Origin: Temnothorax longispinosus
Taxonomy: Eukaryota > Arthropoda > Insecta > Hymenoptera > Formicidae
Reading direction: 5' to 3'
NCBI RefSeq assembly: GCF_030848805.1
Contig: NC_092367.1
Location: 4,557,019 to 4,621,018, forward strand
DNA: 64,000 bases
Both the position numbers and the translations under genes were made by a program. A model generated the notes under the pieces. The model worked only from the letters and a program-made list of their open reading frames with translations, was not told the origin of the DNA and made no database searches. Shown here piece after piece: positions 48,361-61,959 of the stretch (positions are counted from its first letter, which is position 1; each line of letters begins with the position of its first letter).

Positions 48361-51348
48361 CGCGCGCTACGCGCGCGCTATTTAGCTACACAATAGGTAC
48401 ACACGACTGTCAAAATATGCCATGACAGCCGCTCATAAAGTAAGCGCAGCGAGAGAACCAATCGGCATCGCGGAAAAGAGTCAACAATAAACTTCGAGAT
48501 TTTCAAGAAGACTTGGAGAGATGCGAGTATCGATTTAACGTGCCTTTTTTTAGATATTAGAAGATATAAAGGAAAGGAAAGGATCTCATTTTCAATTTAA
48601 TATAATTCGTGTAACTCAGTTGTTTTTGAAATTGTATTACTGCATATTATTTTTTGGCTCTCTATGTCTATCTCTTTTTCTTTCTCTCAGAACTCTATCT
48701 TGTAAACCTTCTGACGTTCCTCGGTATATAAGAGCAATGCGTACGGGATCCCCGACTTTCAAGGATTCTCAAAAATGCCGAGGGCGAAGAGTCTTTTTTA
48801 TTATATTAAATTGAATACCAAGATTCCTCGCGTTCCTCATATCGATCCCAGCGCGCCGCGTCCGTCGCGCGGACGCGTCTTCGAGTCGGACGTCGTTTGG
48901 CTGGTGGTCGCGAAGTCCCTCGGCAAATTGTTCGGGGAAGTTTATTCGGGATCCCCGGGATCCGCGGGAAGTGCGGCGCGCCACGCTATCCTCCGGAGGA
49001 CCAAACTTGACGCGCTTATCGCCCGCTGGTTTTCCGGGAACGGACGCCCGCGCCGGCGATTCCGGCAATAGCGGCAGTTTTTCCTTTCCGGTCAGCAAGT
49101 AGATGAGCTTCCGTGACGGGTCCGCCTCGCGGCGCGTCTCGGATCCGTTAAATAGACAGGGGAGATCGGATATGTATATACACACATCGGCGTGGATATA
49201 TACGCGTGGCCGCAAATATTTGCGGAGCGCTTTCGCGAAGTTGCCGTACAGCGAGGGCAGTTTCTGCCCTTCCCCGAAGGAGGAATCCGTTTGCCCTCAC
49301 CGAGTAATCACCGGTATATACCTCACATCACTGGCGGATCGATCGATCGGAACGGAGAATCAATGCGAAGTGACTCGGTCAAGCGCGCGGTGTCCAGGGA
49401 GTTTCCCGTAGGAAATGTGGAAAAGGCATCGTTAGCCGCTTTATTGATATTGATCGCCACTTAAACCCTTAATGTCGTTATCGGAGAGCAGCGTGATGTA
49501 GTTTCTAATTTTTTACATAATATAACTATTACAGAAATTTGAATTTTTGAAAGATATTTTTAAAATGAAATATTTTTTTTTCTTTTATTCTCGTACTTTT
49601 CCGATATCTACCGAAATGTCTTTCACGATTTGAGTATTCACGCTATTAGCATCCTTCCTCGGAGATGAATAATGAACGAAGTACTCTTTTTCTCTGGATG
49701 CTGCATCTCTGCAGATCCGCCCCGTTCCTGCAATATAGAGAAATCAAGAAACAAAGGGGGGAGAAAAAAAGATACACAACGAAGCGGGAAGGAACTGTAC
49801 GACACTCGGGAGAATCGTTTCTCCTGGCGGATACGGAGTATACGCATTAAAGGCATTTTGATATTATGCAAATGCGATTAAGCGCACGGGAAGGTAACAT
49901 GGCGCGTTGTCGTTCCCCATGGTCTCCTCTCGAGATACTTTCAGAAAAACGTCGGTGCCGCTGCCGCTGCCGCGGCGCACCGTTATCGGCCGGTATTTCC
50001 ACGGTAAACGCCAAAGGATCGTGTATACGCCGTTCGCGAAACGCAGCGCAGCAACGAGTATAAAATCGTTTCGGCGTATGGCCGACCGTGCGATAGCCCG
50101 TACATAAAAAATCGCTGCTTCGATCTACAAATCGCTTCCACGATAATCCGTCCACAGCGGCGTATATAAGCAGACGAGACCGCGCCCGATACACTAACTT
50201 TGACCTCTTTCCCGCTTGTGCTTTTCCCGATCGTGCTTTCTATTTGCAAATTGTGCCAAATAGAGTAAATCAAACGAGGTAACGCTAGCTCGAGGAATTT
50301 AATTTTAAAGAAAAACGCTTGGAATTCCATCAGAATAATGGCATTATGTACTATTGAAACAAAATTTTGCGATACGTATTTTTGCTGTCCTATTTTCTTT
50401 TTTTTATTTCGGGAAAATAGAATCTTTCCGTTTGTAATTTTATGTATATATCCTGCTGTCTCTTCGAAATGTCACGTTGTAAAGATAACTGCACCTGGCA
50501 GCCCTTTCAGACAACTATATTGGCCAACAATTACCGGCATGTAAACGAGTTCTCAACAGTCAACAAGTGCTAGCCTCAACTCTATTGGCGAACAAAGTTG
50601 TGAGTTTGGAGCGAAATTCTTTGTTGTCCAACTAGGAACCGATGTAAATAGCGTACAGACAGACCCCCGAACGTTTAGATGCGCTGGGATATCCATTAAC
50701 TGTATCGTAATATATGATGCAAGTCTGCAGCCTGCAAGTGAAGTTCCGTGCACTGTCCGCTATAATATGCGCCATTAAATGCAATTTATTTCCAAAGACA
50801 CTTTTTGTTCGTAAAAAGCCTTTTACATCCTACTGATTTTACATTCTTCACACTCTCGTTTATTAAGTTTTCTATATATATGAAATATTTTTTCCTACAA
50901 AGTTTCTCGCCCGTCGTTTTCTTTCCTTTTACGAAATTCGCAATCGTTATATGAAAATGCCACGCACATAGCATCAATTACACTGTTAAGGAAGGCATAT
51001 GGAAATATCGAGCATAACATTTCGTTTTCCAAAACCGGGCTAATGGAGCTACGATGATAATATTTGGAATAACGCGTCAGAATGCAGTTTAGCAGTTACG
51101 GTAAGCGCGGAAACCTTTTGCCACGGGACTGGCGCACGAATTTACCTCGGGGCAAAATATTATGCATATATATGCGCCGGAAGTGGATCCTGTAATGCGT
51201 TCGTATCGATCAAATGGTACGTTATGGGACGCGTAGGATATTAGAATACTTCGCATAACGCTGGGGTTTATACGGAACGCGCCCTGTACGCGTCCACATA
51301 CGAAACAGCCGACATTCCATCGATGCCGAAATGTACCTATTACGACGA
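48361..51348. other. Non-coding stretch
   Basis: It begins with alternating CG (CGCGCGCTACGCGCGCGC). CpG-rich at 48820-49500, where a 148-codon minus-strand frame (48769-49215) has no domain. A tract ending CTTTCTCTCAG near 48687 is a plausible acceptor, but no coding-like exon follows. A 15-bp palindrome GGATCCC-C-GGGATCC lies at 48948-48962. The rest is mixed. Confidence 0.45.
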
Positions 51349-51369
51349 CCACGAGCCCGCGGCTCGTGG
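51349..51369. repeat. Perfect 9-bp inverted repeat
   Basis: CCACGAGCC, spacer CGC, then GGCTCGTGG. Confidence 0.8.
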
Positions 51370-53541
51370 CCGCAGCCACGGCCTGGCGAATCGCGAGGTC
51401 GAACGTGACCTAACCAGAAGCTAACCTCCGGGGTCAAAACGGGCCAAAACGTCGAGCTGAAATAAACCTTTGGCGTTATCGGATTTAGGAAAATGCGACC
51501 ACAGTCGTGCGCAATACAAAAATCAGCTGGCAGCGGGGTTTAGAGCGATCTACGTCCAACATGTGTACGGTCTACTTTAAGCGTGGCACCGTATTTAGGG
51601 TACACCTTGAAATTTATGGACCTCGCCCCCGCGTTTCCGCTCTGAAACTCTCATACGTACTGGTACTGCAAGAAGGAAGGAAATTTACATAGTATGTCGA
51701 GGTAGACGATTACGTACTTGTAAATTTTTTGTTGATAAAGCGGGATATCTTTCGGTGATGTGCAATTAATCTCGCGCAGGCGAGAACGGATGAAGTGCGC
51801 AAGGGGTAAAATATAACATAACCGTCCGTAAAATGCTCTCCATAGTTCATTAATCGTGCATGAAATTCGACCTATTGTTTCCCAAATTGCATTTAATAAG
51901 CGTGGCCTCGGTTCGCCCCGATGAATCTCGTCAAACTGAAATAAAATTCGCCGAGCGCGCTGGCGTCTAATAGGAAAACTTCGACGCGATCGCGCGCCGA
52001 CGCGCATGAACCGGCGACGATTTACACGGAAATAAAGTTACACGCTTCGTTTACAAGCCAAGCGCGGCTGTGTGCCGGCGTGTCTTAAAATACGACCCAA
52101 CGCATGCTGAACCATTAGATCGTAACTTCGCACGTGCGACGGTATACGCGGGTTCCGCGAGAGAGAACGAGAGTAGAAAATCTGGCGCTACACGGTTGTG
52201 AGCCAAACCCGTTTTTCGCTACCATTCGTTGTATCGCGCACGTGCGTGTCTCACGTGCGCCCGCCGCTGCGCGCCGCGCCGCGCCGCGCCGTGTCTCCGG
52301 TAACAAAAACAGAACAAACTGTATACGAATTGTCAACGAATTAATAATTGGTGACAAGCGCGAGCATAAGTCAAGCTGCGTCGCGTATTGAACGCTCCGC
52401 GAACAAAATTAGTGGAGCCACACACCGCGGCTCGGCGTCGCATATTATATTGTTAAATGTACGTATCAGCCGGCGTTCTCGCAATCATATTGCAAAAACG
52501 TGCGCGGGAGTTCTTCTATTTTCATCGTACGCACCGACGGAGCTTATACGACGGCAGGTAAACGTACTGCAAAAGATATTCAAGGGGGGTCCCGTGTATG
52601 TTCCGCGCGATAGCACGCGTGTTTAACTTAGGCGAACCCTCCCTCTCCGCGTCGTCGCGAGCGAAGGTAAGTCGGGAGAGCCGCCACGCCACGGCAGCGT
52701 GGCTGGCATAAAGTCGGAGCAATAAAAATAGTTGTAAAAGTCGGGCGTATCTCGGCTCAATTTATGCTAATAGAGTTGGCCCTGGTCTGGTTGAAGATGC
52801 ATTACGTTTATCGCGCCGCGCACGCTCCGCGTTGGAAAACGGAGCCGCGAAGTCGCCTGGATGAGAAGACGCGCGATGCGGCCGCGAGCTTGGTGACCGC
52901 CGCGCTCCGCTCTCCGTCTCTCTCGCGCGGCTAAATCGATCCGCGCCCCGTTCCACGCGAAACTCGTACTTTTACCTTGTTCTCGTATCATTTCGACTTA
53001 ATCTTCGAGCAGGTGCAATTGCGCGCCGCTTTCCTCAAACCCGTCGCAAGGCTGTCACTCTCCTGCAAATCGGAAGAGAATATTCTTTTCTTTCGCAATT
53101 AAAAAAAAAAAACATCCACGCGCCTCCTCATCTACGTATGCTAAGCCTCATAAAAATGATAAATTTTCAGCGTTGAATATTTTGTAATGTAAAGCGTTAA
53201 TTTACGTTTCGAGGAAACTACATCTGCCAGCCGATTTAATTTGCGACGAGAGTTTAATTTCGTTAATTATTCCGAATATCTCTCATATATCTCCTTGTAC
53301 TTTTTATACCAGTTATTCTGTGTAATTGTCACGTTTCGAGCTCACATTAATCTCTACTTATTTTCATTAAGGATGATCACGTCAGTTTCATTTTATATCA
53401 ATACTCTCCACAATTATTCTAATTGCTGCTTAGTTAGCTCATTATTATTTTGTCATTATTGCGTATTTGTTTCTGTTTATGTCTCTCATTTAATATATGT
53501 ATTATATAACATTTATGTAGTTTAAACATAATATTTTAGAG
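51370..53541. other. Non-coding stretch, CpG-rich then AT-rich
   Basis: CpG-rich patches at 52050-52480 and 52600-53060, AT-rich from 53100. Short frames on both strands have no domain. Confidence 0.5.
52271..52290. repeat. (GCGCC)4 tandem repeat
   Basis: Four perfect GCGCC units in CpG-rich DNA. Confidence 0.9.
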
Positions 53542-53787
53542 CAGTGATTCCCAACATTTCTTCTCTAGCGAGTTTTCAATATATTGTTTAGATTTTAGTT
53601 TATGTTTACATTTTCTTCAGCTCATTTTTAATATATTGTTTTTATCAGAAAACACTTGAAAATTTTTATACTTTAAAGGGAAAACGTTAATATATTTTTC
53701 ATTAGAATGAAAATACGTACAAATTAAACACACGTGTTTTACGTATTAAAATACATGTAGCTTTAGAATTTCATTTGCGAACCACTG
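53542..53787. mobile_element. hAT-type MITE, about 246 bp
   Basis: The left end begins CAGTGATTCCCAAC. The right end, read on the minus strand, begins CAGTGGTTCGCAAA. The shared terminus CAGTGRTTCSCAA matches in 11 of 13 positions and follows the known CAGTG-start of hAT elements. The interior is AT-rich, has no transposase frame, and repeats ATATATTGTTT-like phrases near 53578 and 53631. The 8-bp flanks (TTTTAGAG and TTGAGTAT) do not match, so the target duplication is decayed or the ends are slightly off. Confidence 0.55.
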
Positions 53788-56488
53788 TTGAGTATACCTT
53801 TGCCCCGTAGTATATTAAATGATCTATGTCTATATCACTCTATTTTCGTGTTGTAACAAACTGAAACAAACTCGCTTACTAGCTTTATACTACGTTGAAC
53901 ACTATTTAATTATTTCGGTGAAACATATTGGCATATTTGTGTAACGAAACGTATTGTATACCGAAAATTACTCTCAAAGCAGGGTCAGTTTCGAAATGTT
54001 ATTACAGAAGAACTATTGTTGACGGCTATCGGGTTTTTTTAACGATTTTTCTGACTGCATGGCAATAGTACGCCACGCGAATACTGATGAAGCCAGTACA
54101 ACAATGGAACTTGAAGGGAAAATTCGCCTCGCAGTCCGGAGAGCCGTTTGTCTCCAAAAGTCGGAAAATACCAGCCAAACATGCTGGTAGCCTTCGCGAT
54201 CGTTGCGCTAAGTATATTTCAGTCAGTCGAAAGTTACTGCTAAGAAGTCGCGAATCCGGCTTCGCAACAAGCTATTATTTATTGATTCACTCCGAGCAGG
54301 CAGCATACGCTTTTTCTTGTTTATTTCATCCGAGTCAACAAGACTCCACGAGTCCGTCAGGCTTCCCTCCAGGAAAATAACGACGAATATTTATATCGCA
54401 TTCAGTGGGACGTTCACGTCCCAAAGTTTACAATATTCCTCCGTACAGCTCCGCGGTGCGGACTTCGATTTCCTTTTCCTTTCGCGTAGACCAGAATTGA
54501 ATATCGCCGGATTAAAATACGGCTCGATAAGCCGAATTAAGGAGCGCTCCGGTGAGATAGCCCGGGCAAACGTTTTCGTCGCGATCTGTTTCCGCGCTGT
54601 GAACGATTTTCGCAAGGAGGAAGATCCGCCGCGTCTGTGGTGCGGTTCAGTGACCGTCGTCGTTCAATCTCCAGGCAAATTGAATTTTTTCGGAGATCAA
54701 AGAACGCGGTATATAACCGGTGCGACGGGGCAGAGGGAAATATCCGTCCTATAGGCTTATAGAATGAACGAAGCTCTTTTATGCGGAACGCGACTCCGTC
54801 TCTCGTGAATGCACCGGAAGGACATACAGGACCGAGAAACGTTCCAGCCCGTTGACGGTCTTATCCAGATTATCTTGTCGCGGAACACACGCACGCGGTC
54901 TCGGTGTGCGCGGCACTTGACATTCCCAATGAAAATAGCGATTGAAGCCAAGCCGACGCCGGCGGGCGAGGACCGGGAACATTTGTTACGAGAACGGTGA
55001 AACAAATCGATATCCCAATTGTCGCAGCAATCATGCTGCGAGTCCGCCGCCGCGCCGTCGTGTCGATTTGTATCGCCGAGCCGATTTCATAAAACGGGCT
55101 CTATGTTTATTAAACACGGTATCCCCGGGGGACAACCCAAATTTTTTCGTGATTTCGTTCCGCGCGACCACCGAAACGCGGTGCAATATATACACATTTT
55201 TACATTGGTTTTAATGGTTATCGCGACGTTTTGGAGTTTCATCGAAAAACAAATGATACGGCACCGCATGCACAATTTTTGAGAAATTTTATCCAGATAC
55301 ATCGAGCATTAGTATTCAAGTGTTAATTATTTTTTTTTTTTACTTGTATTTCCAGCTTTTTACTTTTATCTACATGTACTTTGGTAGGATTTCCATTGGA
55401 CAGAAAAGACGGTAATAATTATGATCAAAATCCTTCCCAAGTAGAAGCAAATAAGTTGTTATCCGAGCGAATTCAATCGTTTTTTTACTTTTACCTCGCG
55501 AGTATACGCAGCCCGGTTTCTAGTATGCTACTTCTCATTACACGTTTCAACGAAGGCATATATATATAGGTACCCGCTCCCTATTCTCCCTTCAACCGAA
55601 TAACGTTTGGTACCCGGTATCCCATTGAGTGGCGCACGGTGCAGCTTCCGATACTGATACTATTGCCATCATTGTGAGCGCACCTGCCTGGGTCCCGCCG
55701 AAGATGCGAGAAAAGAGCAAAGCCGGATATAGTCGGTAAATTTGCAGGAAAACGATGACGACGCGAAAAATTGACGTATTTCAACAACAACAAAAAAACG
55801 AAAAATTGGGCCACTCGGCGATTACGCTAAACTCGTGAAAAATTAACGCTTTAGAAAACCATTGGCAATTTTTGTCACGATTTTTCCACGCTTTTTTTAA
55901 AGCTATTACTACGTTTAGGCGACACTTGACACGCGCAATATTTTCGATCGTAATATTTTCCGAAAATTATTGCCAAAAACACTCCATTACATTCGACATA
56001 TTTGGAACATCAAAATAAAATACAGTATATGCATTAATAAAATGCACAAATTAAATTGAAAGTCTAAATTATTACTGTTGGGAATTGATAGTCAGATAAA
56101 CAAGTCAGATATTTTTAGGTCTCTACAAAAATAATTTTTATCTCAGAATATACAATTCAATACAATAAAAAACACTTGAATACAGATTCAATTACAGAAT
56201 ATAAAAATGGCAGAAAAATATGGATCGCTCTAATGTTAACGGACAATTTCCGAAATCAGATTTTATCACATCACGTCCGAGCCAGGGTCCTTTCTTAACG
56301 AGATAATACCAAGTTAAGTTTGACATCACGTCGTACTTGGCATATCGTCCACGGATAAATCCGCGCGACTAACAGAACGCGCCAGAAACTTGTTCGCGAT
56401 AAAAACTTATCAGGCCGCCACGCCACGGTGCACAAGTAAGTTGTTGCCGAATTCGGCGCGTTCTCGTAGAATTTCCTATGCCGCGAGT
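53788..56488. other. Non-coding stretch
   Basis: AT-rich to about 53980, CpG-rich at 54080-55170, then mixed and AT-rich (55860-56260). The 145-codon frame at 54317-54754 and its neighbours show no domain. Confidence 0.5.
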
Positions 56489-56509
56489 CGGCGGCGGCGG
56501 CGGCGGCGG
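56489..56509. repeat. (CGG)7 trinucleotide repeat
   Basis: Seven perfect CGG units. On the minus strand it makes an Ala run in an open frame that I do not call. Confidence 0.95.
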
Positions 56510-57815
56510 TAGGTACCCTCGAAATCCCAAACCGAAGCCCCGGGAGAAACTCGTTCAAGTATCGTGCAATTTGTAAAAGTGCATCGGTGCGCGAGTCCAT
56601 CGTCCAAATGAAAAGCGAGTGCTACGTGGCGCCCTTACGCCGCCTTCCTACCATCTTCGCCTTTTACGCCGGCTGCTTCCTCGTGTACGGACCGAGTTAA
56701 TTAAGGAATACCTTTCACGTCGAAGCTAATATACCCCGTATAGATCGAAGACGGCGCGCGGCCCGTCTAAACGTGGCCCGGAAGATGGGAACGTCAGTAC
56801 AATTTGTTAAGTAACAATAGACGCGCTTAATACCATTCGTCTTCTTATTTAATTGCGAACAGAAACTTCCATTTTGCTAAATATTCATTACAAAGGTACT
56901 TGACGCGAGATATTTTAAGATAGCTTCTTAACGTGGCTTCCAGCAATCATTAGAGATCGCTTTATAACTTTCGGTGATTATTGCTCCGACTTATGAATGC
57001 ATATTTTATTTATACACTTATTGTCAAATATTATTCTCCAAGTCTCAGTAAGATTTATGTATAGAATATATATTCTATATCATTATATATCATGAACGCG
57101 TAAAATGATTATCGTTTAGCAAATATAGCTCGAAGAGAAAATATAGTTCCTTGACATTTTATTGCTGCTTTTATGAATATTATAATATTAACATCTTTAC
57201 AGTATCTGTCGAAGTAATGACTCGATTTGTTAGAAATACATTACTAATAAAACTAATGTTATGAATTTAACATATATACGTATATATACGTACAAATGCA
57301 TTTGTATAATTTATAAAGTGATAGTGAAAATATAATTCACTAATCGCATGAAGACAATCTTTTTATAATGGAAAATTAGATAAATACATGAATTAAAAAT
57401 AGGTTGATAAAAAAACGTGGCAAAGTACATTACAAAAAACAATATTAAATTATATAAAAATTAAAAAAAAAAGAATCTTTAAAAACTGATCGAAAGAAAC
57501 GTCGAAGATCCGTAAGAAAGCGAAAGCGGAGGACAATCGGTGAATCGTGCATAACAGCCCAGGCCAGCTTCGTCATCGCTCGGAATAGTCATCTTTTCGC
57601 GACTTGCAGCTTGCGAAGGCAATTTCCAATTCCTCATTGTCGTGCACGATGGTGCCGGGAGGACGATAGGTTGGATCTTTGAACCTGTCCCATCGCCCGT
57701 TAATGATCGGGTGCTGCGATGCTATTGTTCCTCGAGTGACGCTTCTCGATGCGGAGGACGCGATAACAAGTGCCGACTGATGCGACTGGCGCGGGAGGAT
57801 ATAAAACGGACAAAA
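56510..57815. other. Non-coding stretch, CpG-rich then AT-rich
   Basis: CpG-rich to about 56800, AT-rich from 56800 to 57500 with TATA/ACGTATA phrases near 57270-57290, then mixed. No gene was recognised. Confidence 0.55.
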
Positions 57816-57852
57816 GGGGGGGGGGGGCGAATGAAAAAAAAAAAGAAAAAAA
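57816..57852. repeat. G12 and A-rich homopolymer pair
   Basis: Twelve consecutive G residues are followed by CGAATG and an A run of 11 plus 7. It is a likely site of sequencing or replication slippage. Confidence 0.9.
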
Positions 57853-59760
57853 GGGAGAAAATTGCAACGAGGCGACTTTGTAATCGCGCACTTCCTCCTA
57901 CGATGCCATTAACCTAACCGGGCCGTTCTCACGGGCTGTTAATACCCGCGACTCGCTATACACGGAGCTGCGCTATTTAACGTCGCGCGGAAGGAAGCTA
58001 TTGCGGAGTCGCGACGTACAAACGTTGACCTTTGCTCTTTAAAATGCTTTCATTCGAGAGAGGTTAAGATATTTTTCTCAACCTCTGGGATTATATTAGA
58101 TCGGTAAGCGAGCTCGTAATTTTTGCGTGTATTATTTCATTTATATACCGCGCTTTACTTTAATATTCTATTTAGAGATTTAGACATTAAGATTAAGAAA
58201 ATAAGTTGATATTTAAGATGATGACAAAATCTTATTTTAATTTCCATTGACGGATGTAACTAAATATCATCAGATCGCAAATTAGAAAACATATCTATAC
58301 CGGTCTGTCGAACTTCCTGTCCTTCCATCGAGAACTACCGTCGGGATAATCACGTGCGTGCGGAAACCCGTCCGCATAAACGCTCCCGCAATGACTCGCG
58401 GTATTTATCATCGTCGCTGAACAAGTATACGAGCAGTAATTTCGCGAAACGACGGTCTCAGGCGCTTCATCTTTCCTCCGTTCGCCTATCGAACGGGTTT
58501 CGCACGACCAGCAAAACTGAGTTTTCTCATCCGATGGAAATTCCTGAGATATCGCGAACAGATAAATCAGTACAAATATCTATCAGATCCTGTTAAACTT
58601 TGACGAACGTATTCGCTGATATCGAAATCTCCAAATATCCTAAATGTCTTCATTCCTCGAAAGTCTCTGCCTTGCAGAAAACTGTACGGGAGTCGCGATA
58701 AGGTATGTGCAGAGATAAGGTATTTCGTACGAAAAATTCTTACAGCGTGAGAAGAAAATTTTCTGTTTGCGTACAATGGTTATACGTCGCGAATATCCCG
58801 GATGAGGGAGAGCGAAGAATCTCGTAGCTCTCGTATTTCTCAAACGATACAAGCGGGAGGCAGGCAGGTAAGTGGAGTGCTGATACTCGATCGTCTCACG
58901 ATTCTAGTACCCTCCTCGACCGACGTCTCGCGCAACCAAACTATTCCATGCACGTTTCATGAATCATAGATATCGACAAGGGTATCGACATTATCCCGCT
59001 AAATCATTTTAGGATGGTGTTTCGCGCGGAGATTGTACGGTATCCCCCTAATGAAGCGTGGTAACGTCTTCGCGCGCGCATCCGTCTTCGCGCTTTCACC
59101 CTTTCTCCATCGATCACGTATCGTATAAGGCCAAAGTGATCTTAGTGCCACCTAATCGCGCACCGCAAACGACACCGAGCCCGAATTACCGGCGTTACCC
59201 TGCGTTGCGCGCCCATAGATAACCGGGCGTCGCTTAACGAGGCCAGTCGACCAGATCTAGTTTCTAACCCGGACGCGGCTCGTGTTCCATTGACCGCGAC
59301 GTTATTGGCTTTCTAGAGACACCGGCGATTCCATAATTTTCATTAAGCCCCCAGTAAGCCTATATTCGCAAACAAGACAAGGACAAATTTAACTAACCCT
59401 ATATAACTGGCCCTTCTCGTCGCCATTTTGCGCGTGATTAACTTTCTTTAGCCGAGTTAAGAGAAGCGACAAATGTATATCTCTATTTATGCAATCTGTG
59501 CACGTGACATTCCTTTGTCTTGCTGTTCCGCGGAATTGGAATGCACGCACGCTCGTCCCACGCAGAGAGAGAGAGAAAACGCGAAGACATACGTTTACTT
59601 CACTTAACTCACATCAGAGCGCAGCGAAGTTACTGCTCTGGACGCGGAAATCTATATGCAGTCCGCGAGCCACAATGGTCTGTAAACGCGATGGTATCAT
59701 CGCACGTCACGGCAACGGCAGAGACAGCGTCTCCCCTTTCTTCCCCATTCTTCCTCTTTC
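57853..59760. other. Non-coding stretch
   Basis: Mixed composition, AT-rich at 58050-58300 and CpG-rich at 58900-59290. No gene, RNA or element was recognised. Confidence 0.55.
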
Positions 59761-59782
59761 TCCTTCCTTCCTTCCTTCCTTT
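59761..59782. repeat. (TCCT)5 tetranucleotide repeat
   Basis: Five TCCT units in a pyrimidine-rich stretch that starts near 59733. Confidence 0.9.
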
Positions 59783-61959
59783 CTCGTTATATTTACATTG
59801 CGATATCCGGTAGTTCGATCGGGCTACCTCGGATGTCAGAACTGTCGAAAGAAAAACAAACCGTATATCTGAGTCGTTCGAGTTTAATGCACAACAGTGG
59901 CATCGTCTGCCCGAGCACGCGACTATCGGCAAAAGGAGAGGAAGCCGTCCATGATAAGAATTTCTCACGTACAGCACGTACAACACGCGCGACGATGTTC
60001 TGTTCGGGCTGTCCAATACACCTGCCTCTATTGCCAGGCAAACTAGGCTAAACGGCAAATTTTGCAGTGTCGAGAAATCAATCTATCGTCAATTCAATTT
60101 TTCTGCTCCAGTGTAATTTTGCAACATATTTTGCACTGTTTGAAATGCATAGTGATTAGTTTAAAACGCAATTTTAGATATTTATATATTTAATGACAGG
60201 AGAGCGAAATCTAAATGACGAAATATCTTTATCTTCTCTTTTCCTCTATCTTGATTCTTGCATCATCTGTGTGTAAAATCTGAGGAAACAAAACTACAAA
60301 AATTTGCCGCTTGTCTTTTTAAATACCGTCGGTATATTAGCCAGATCATTTTTCCATTCGAATCTAGAATTTGTAAGCAGGAATGTTAATAGTTCAACTA
60401 GAATGAAACTAGAATACGATGAAGTAATTCAATATTATGCACGATCATTAATCGTGTTGTTCGTATATACACTGTATAAAACGGAAATGGATATTTCGAA
60501 CGAACGAATGGCTGAAGCGTAATTGACTACCATTGTTTAGATATCTCCTGCAGCGCTTCGCTTTAAATGTCACAAAGCGGTAATATATGTCGCTTTTAAC
60601 GATCGCTGATGAATACACATAGTGGCCTAACACGCAACCGCACACTTTTTTCTCGGTTATAAAATCATTAGCGTTCATATATTACGGATTCTTTGACTTT
60701 TATTAATCTACCATTCGAAAGTCAATATTGAAACGAACGATATTCTCCTCAGTGACTCTCTTTCGAACCGTATAAAAATGCTTGAACTATTCTGTAAATC
60801 ACCCTATAGCGCTATGTGCGCTATGTGCGCCGTAGAAAAGAAATAAACATGCAGGAGTAGCAGGGAAGAGTAGCAAGGAGTCGACAGTAAGCAAACATAA
60901 ATTATCCGACATTATTGTGCTTGTCTGTCTATCTTGTCGCGTCTCGGTAGCTTTTTCCAAACACGCGTACGCGTACCTAAAAATATCTTGCGTCCAGCTC
61001 GCAGTCAGCTCAGTGTAGGATCCCTCCACAGCTGCAGCAGCATAGCCGAATAGGTCGAATTCGGTGTCGAATATCAAGTAGACCGACGTAACTTTCAATT
61101 AACGCGACCGCACACGATGAATGCGCGCGCGTATGGAAAAGCGACGAAGACACGACAGAGTGACAGACGTAAAGGGAGCGAAAAGAAATATCGTACCGAG
61201 ACCCGAGAGCGAGCGGTCTCGGCGAGTAAAACGGCACGATCACACGTCGCGCGTATTCGCCGCGAAATCGAACTGCCATCGTTGAATCGGGCGCGGCGCG
61301 AAAACTCCGAGCCCTGTGTAATTGGATTTCGCGCAAAATTTGATCATCCGAGAATTATTTTGGAATAGATCGTTTATTTTTAGCGCAACACAGAACAAGC
61401 TATCTCATGCCGGGCCGATTTATAAAGCAAACGAACGGGGCGCTATTTTAACACTTTTCGTTTGAAACAACCCATTGAAACAGATTTCCATTTACCGCGG
61501 AAAGTTCCATTCCGCTCATTGACTTATTTTCTTTGCGTTAGAATTATCGCGGTATATATCGGACTATATCAGCCACGAGACATCCTGTACAATCTCACGA
61601 TGGTTTCTATAAAGCCATTAACAAGCCGCGTGCCTATCAGAAACACTCCGCCGCCGGAGAATTAACCGCGTGCCTTAGTGTGGAATCAACAGGACCGGCT
61701 TGTTCGATCCAACATACTCTCGTATTTGCCACTATTGTTCGTGCATATATACATCGTGGGTTTGGTCAGAGGCGCGAAAGGTTAATACCGATGCCACTCA
61801 CAATAGGCTACTCTTATCGGGCCATCCGATCGCGGGGATGTTTTGTCTCGTGTTTGTAGAGTCAAAGCATTAAAGGACTACAAGCCACAAATCCTAAAGA
61901 AATAACGTAAGCTCACAAGCGTCTCCACAAATAGTTTGCACTTTTCCGTTTTAAGATTT
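59783..61959. other. Non-coding stretch
   Basis: AT-rich at 60060-60780 and CpG-rich at 61100-61360. A 9-base unit GCGCTATGT is repeated 2.4 times at 60809-60830. Overlapping frames on both strands are without domains. Confidence 0.5.
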
